Source of the DNA: Bailinhaonella thermotolerans | Lineage (GTDB): Bacteria; Actinomycetota; Actinomycetes; Streptosporangiales; Streptosporangiaceae | DNA length: 64,000 nucleotides | Assembly (NCBI RefSeq): GCF_003594875.1 | Contig: NZ_QZEY01000004.1 | Coordinates: 434,001 to 498,000, forward strand | Direction of reading: 5' to 3' | Shown here: positions 61,262 to 64,000 of the stretch, one piece after another | How the letters are laid out: each line of letters opens with the position of its first letter | Position numbering within the stretch: the first letter of the stretch is position 1 | Notes under the pieces: model-generated | The model's database searches: none | Told to the model about the DNA's origin: nothing | Seen by the model: the letters and a program-made list of their open reading frames with translations, nothing else | Position numbers and translations under genes: made by a program

Positions 61262-62257
61262 GTGTTCAAGAGGATCACGGCGTTCAAGAGGATCTCGGCC
61301 CTGGCGGCCGCGGGCGTGGCGGCCATGGCGCTGACGGCCTGCGGCGGTGGAGGCGGCGGCTCCGCCAGCGCCGCGGACGGCACCATCACGATGGGCTTCT
61401 CCCAGGTGGGCGCGGAGAGCGGCTGGCGCACCGCCAACACCAAGTCCGTGCAGGAGTCGGCCAAGGCCGCCGGCATCCAGCTCAAGTTCTCCGACGCGCA
61501 GCAGAAGCAGGAGAACCAGATCAAGGCGATCCGCTCGTTCATCCAGCAGAAGGTGGACGTCATCGCGTTCTCCCCGGTCGTCGAGAGCGGCTGGGACACG
61601 GTGCTCAAGGAGGCCAAGAACGCCAAGATCCCGGTCATCCTCACCGACCGGGCGGTGGACTCCAAGGACACCAGCCTCTACAAGACCTTCCTGGGCTCGG
61701 ACTTCGTCGAGGAGGGCCGCAAGGCCGGCAACTGGCTCGTCGAGCAGTACAAGGACGCCAAGGACCCGGTCAACATCGTCGAGCTGCAGGGCACCACGGG
61801 CTCGGCGCCCGCCAACGACCGCAAGGCCGGCTTCGCCGAGGTCATCGGCAAGGACGCCAAGTTCAAGGTGATCGCGTCGCAGAGCGGCGACTTCACCCGG
61901 GCCAAGGGCAAGGAGGTCATGGAGGCGTTCCTCAAGGCGCACCCGGACATCGACGTGCTCTACGCCCACAACGACGACATGGGGCTCGGCGCCATCGAGG
62001 CGATCGAGGGCGCGGGCAAGAAGCCCGGCGTGGACATCAAGATCATCACGGTCGACGCCGTCAGGGACGGCATGCAGGCCCTGGCCGACGGCAAGATCAA
62101 CTTCATCGTCGAGTGCTCCCCGCTGCTCGGCGGCCAGCTCATGGACCTGGCCAAGAAGGTCGTCAAGGGCGAGAGCGTGCCTGCCCGGGTGGTCACCGAG
62201 GAGACCACCTTCACCCAGGAGCAGGCCAAGCAGGCCCTGCCCACCCGCCAGTACTGA
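61262..62257 (+). CDS. ytfQ: Sugar-binding lipoprotein, YtfQ type
   Basis: Periplasmic-binding-protein-like lipoprotein of 331 residues (GTG start after AGAAAGGA). Lipobox LTAC near residue 27, then a Gly-rich linker. The body is strikingly like E. coli YtfQ: TMGFSQVGAESGWRTANT, QQKQENQIKAIRSFIQQ, ASQSGDFTRAKGKEVMEAF and LYAHNDDMGLGAIEAIE. YtfQ binds galactofuranose; related proteins bind other furanoses such as arabinofuranose, so the exact sugar is open. Preceded by LacI operator O4 and followed by a 38-bp palindrome and the ATPase gene. Confidence 0.93.
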   Translation: MFKRITAFKRISALAAAGVAAMALTACGGGGGGSASAADGTITMGFSQVGAESGWRTANTKSVQESAKAAGIQLKFSDAQQKQENQIKAIRSFIQQKVDVIAFSPVVESGWDTVLKEAKNAKIPVILTDRAVDSKDTSLYKTFLGSDFVEEGRKAGNWLVEQYKDAKDPVNIVELQGTTGSAPANDRKAGFAEVIGKDAKFKVIASQSGDFTRAKGKEVMEAFLKAHPDIDVLYAHNDDMGLGAIEAIEGAGKKPGVDIKIITVDAVRDGMQALADGKINFIVECSPLLGGQLMDLAKKVVKGESVPARVVTEETTFTQEQAKQALPTRQY

Positions 62258-62269
62258 TCCCGCCGGACC

Positions 62270-62307
62270 CCCGTGCGGTACGGCTCGCGCGAGCCGTACC
62301 GCACGGG
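62270..62307 (+). terminator. Perfect 38-bp palindrome between ytfQ and ytfR
   Basis: From 62270 to 62307 the sequence is self-complementary without a loop, built on CGTGCGGTACGGCTCG. It begins 13 bp after the ytfQ stop. A partial terminator or mRNA stabiliser would give more binding protein than ATPase. Confidence 0.75.
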
Positions 62308-62517
62308 ACCGGCCCGGACGCGGCGCGAGGCGGCTCGCTGGCGCCTCGCGTGGCACCGGCGAGAACCCGCCCTGACGGGACCGCCCTGATGAGACGGCGC
62401 TGACGGGACCCGCGCTGACGGGACCCGCGCCGATGAGAGCGGCGCCGGAGCGGACGGCGCCGGAGAAAGACAGCGCCGATGAGAGCAGCGCCGACCAGAG
62501 GAAGAGGAGGGGGCCGC
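62308..62517. other. Repetitive spacer before ytfR
   Basis: Short direct repeats of GCTGACGGGACCC and GATGAGA(G/C)(C/A)GCGCCG. No ORF looks real. GAGGAAGAGGAGGG just before the ytfR start is a strong ribosome site. Confidence 0.5.
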
Positions 62518-64000
62518 ATGGCCGCACCCGCGCCGATCCTGCGGATGACCGGGATCGGCAAGCAGTTCCCCGGAGTGAGGGCGCTGGACGGCGTCGACTT
62601 CCGGCTGATGCCCGGTGAGGTGCACGCCCTGATGGGCGAGAACGGCGCCGGCAAGTCCACCCTGATCAAGGTGCTGACCGGTGTGTACGGCATCGACGCC
62701 GGGGAGATCGAGCTGGCGGGGGAGAAGGTCGCCTTCAGCGGCCCCCTGGCCGCGCAGCGGGCGGGCATCAGCACCGTCTACCAGGAGGTCAACCTCTGCG
62801 CCAACCTGTCGGTCGCGGAGAACATCTTCATCGGCAGGGAGCCCCGCCGCCTGGGCCGCATCCACTGGAAGGAGATGCGCCGCAGGGCCGCCGCGCTGCT
62901 GGCCGGGCTGGACCTGGACATCGACGTCAGCGCCCCGCTGTCGGCGTACTCCCTGGCCGTGCAGCAGATGGTGGCGATCGCGCGGGCGGTGGACGTCGAG
63001 GCCCGGGTGCTGATCCTGGACGAGCCCACCTCCAGCCTGGACGCCGACGAGGTGGCCCAGCTCTTCCGGGTGATGCGGCGGCTCAAGGAGCAGGGCATCG
63101 CCATCCTGTTCGTGTCGCACTTCCTCGACCAGATCTACGAGATCGCCGACCGGATGACGATCCTGCGCAACGGCGCGCTGGTGGGGGAGTACCACATCAG
63201 CGAGCTGAGCCAGGTCGAGCTGGTGGCCAAGATGATCGGCCGCGAGATCGTCGAGCTGGAGCGGCTGGAGGGCAAGCCCCCGGCGCCCAGCGGCGGGCCG
63301 CTGATCGAGGCCGAGGGCCTGGGCCGCCCCGGCGCGATCGAGCCGTTCTCGCTCACCATCCGCGAGGGCGAGGTGACGGGCCTGGCCGGGCTGCTCGGCT
63401 CGGGCCGCACCGAGCTGGCCCGGCTGCTGTTCGGCGCCGACCACGCCGGCTCGGGCAGCCTGAGGATCAAGGGTGCCCCCGCCTCGCTGCGCACCCCGCG
63501 CGCCGCGATCGCGCACGGCGTCGCCTTCTGCTCGGAGAACCGCCGGGCCGAGGGGCTGATCCCCGACCTGTCGGTGCGGGAGAACCTCGTGCTGGCGATG
63601 CAGGCCCGGCGCGGCTGGACCCGCCCGATCCCGCGAAGGACGCAGGACGAGCTGGTCGCCAAGTACGTCGAGGCGCTGGGCATCCGCCCGGCCGACCCGG
63701 AGATCCCGATCCGCAACCTCAGCGGCGGCAACCAGCAGAAGGTGCTGCTGGCCCGCTGGCTGATCCTGGAGCCGAGGTTGCTGATCCTGGACGAGCCCAC
63801 CCGCGGCATCGACGTCGGCGCCAAGGCCGAGATCCAGCGCCTGGTCGCCGAGCTGTCCGACGGCGGCATGGCCGTGCTGTACGTCTCCGCCGAGCTGGAG
63901 GAGGTGCTGCGGCTCAGCCACAAGGTCGAGGTGCTGCGCGACCGCCGCCTGGTGGCGGAGCTGCCCAACGACGAGGCGCTGACGACCGACGCCCTCATGG
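62518..64000 (+). CDS. ytfR: Sugar ABC transporter ATP-binding protein, YtfR type (3' end missing)
   Basis: Tandem ATPase of the CUT2 sugar importers (YtfR/RbsA/AraG family); 494 codons are present before the window ends, about 97 percent of the usual length. First half: Walker A GENGAGKST, SVYQEVNLCANLSVAENIF-like region and Walker B VLILDEPTSSLD. Second half: degenerate Walker A GLLGSGRTEL, LSGGNQQKVLLARWL signature and LLILDEPTRGIDVGAKAEI, as expected in this family. It energises uptake of the sugar bound by YtfQ; two permease genes are expected to follow outside the window. Confidence 0.95.
   Translation, partial: MAAPAPILRMTGIGKQFPGVRALDGVDFRLMPGEVHALMGENGAGKSTLIKVLTGVYGIDAGEIELAGEKVAFSGPLAAQRAGISTVYQEVNLCANLSVAENIFIGREPRRLGRIHWKEMRRRAAALLAGLDLDIDVSAPLSAYSLAVQQMVAIARAVDVEARVLILDEPTSSLDADEVAQLFRVMRRLKEQGIAILFVSHFLDQIYEIADRMTILRNGALVGEYHISELSQVELVAKMIGREIVELERLEGKPPAPSGGPLIEAEGLGRPGAIEPFSLTIREGEVTGLAGLLGSGRTELARLLFGADHAGSGSLRIKGAPASLRTPRAAIAHGVAFCSENRRAEGLIPDLSVRENLVLAMQARRGWTRPIPRRTQDELVAKYVEALGIRPADPEIPIRNLSGGNQQKVLLARWLILEPRLLILDEPTRGIDVGAKAEIQRLVAELSDGGMAVLYVSAELEEVLRLSHKVEVLRDRRLVAELPNDEALTTDALM

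Noticed and set aside
1-64000. tRNA, rRNA and riboswitch genes
   Set aside because: Reading both strands I saw no T-loop-like GGTTCGA words in a plausible cloverleaf, no rRNA stretches and no known riboswitch core. A covariance-model search would be decisive.

Overview
The window is very GC-rich, with genes packed on both strands and strong G/C preference at third codon positions. Gene content points to a mycelial actinomycete, possibly of the Streptosporangiales: DUF397/XRE pairs, SARP and LAL regulators, F420-type luciferase-like enzymes, ABC sugar importers without their own ATPase, and an mreBCD-mrdA-rodA cluster. The sequence alone does not fix the genus. I see no tRNA, rRNA, CRISPR array, transposase, integrase or prophage gene.

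Layout. 1-6224: an alpha-glucoside utilisation operon (3' end of a LacI regulator, lipoprotein binding protein, two MalF/MalG-type permeases, GH13 glucosidase), with hairpins after the binding-protein and second permease genes. 6225-16500: a Cys-containing secreted peptide, a Nudix hydrolase, a lipoprotein, a secreted M28 peptidase, RecQ, a CYP152-type peroxygenase, a divergent TetR/MFS efflux pair beside a fragment of a dehydrogenase gene, and an alpha/beta hydrolase. 16500-21700: an XRE regulator with DUF397 partner, a regulatory gap, a small membrane coiled-coil protein, a luciferase-like oxidoreductase, a coiled-coil frame lacking a start codon, and a TetR regulator. 21700-29000: a 1405-residue secreted subtilisin and a LAL-type LuxR regulator. 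29050-33400: a carboxylase/acyl-CoA dehydrogenase operon preceded by a 24-bp site that also lies in front of the TetR gene 8 kb away. 33500-40000: a hypothetical gene, an imine-reductase-like gene, an F420-type oxidoreductase and an AfsR-like SARP. 40200-48600: a second M28 peptidase, an XRE-PNPOx fusion protein, then mreB-mreC-mreD-mrdA-rodA for lateral or spore wall synthesis. 48700-58300: fmdB/fmdA (formamidase), a large secreted GH101 glycosidase, an N,N-dimethylformamidase-like protein and an orphan carbamoyltransferase. 58500-64000: two paralogous LacI regulators and the start of a YtfQR-type sugar importer that runs off the end of the window.

How the genes work together. Two sugar importers sit at the two ends, each next to LacI regulators. 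The right-hand LacI gene has LacI-type operators upstream of itself and an identical one before ytfQ, which suggests autoregulation plus control of the importer. The TetR gene at 20539-21210 probably represses itself and the BCCP-carboxyltransferase/acyl-CoA dehydrogenase operon. Many intergenic spaces hold perfect hairpins, several built from the word TACGGCTCGCG, and the octamer CCGTACGG recurs in genes and gaps alike. I regard the TetR regulon with its upstream leader ORF and unusual fused carboxylase, the duplicated LacI circuit, and the TACGGCTCGCG repeat family as the most interesting signals.
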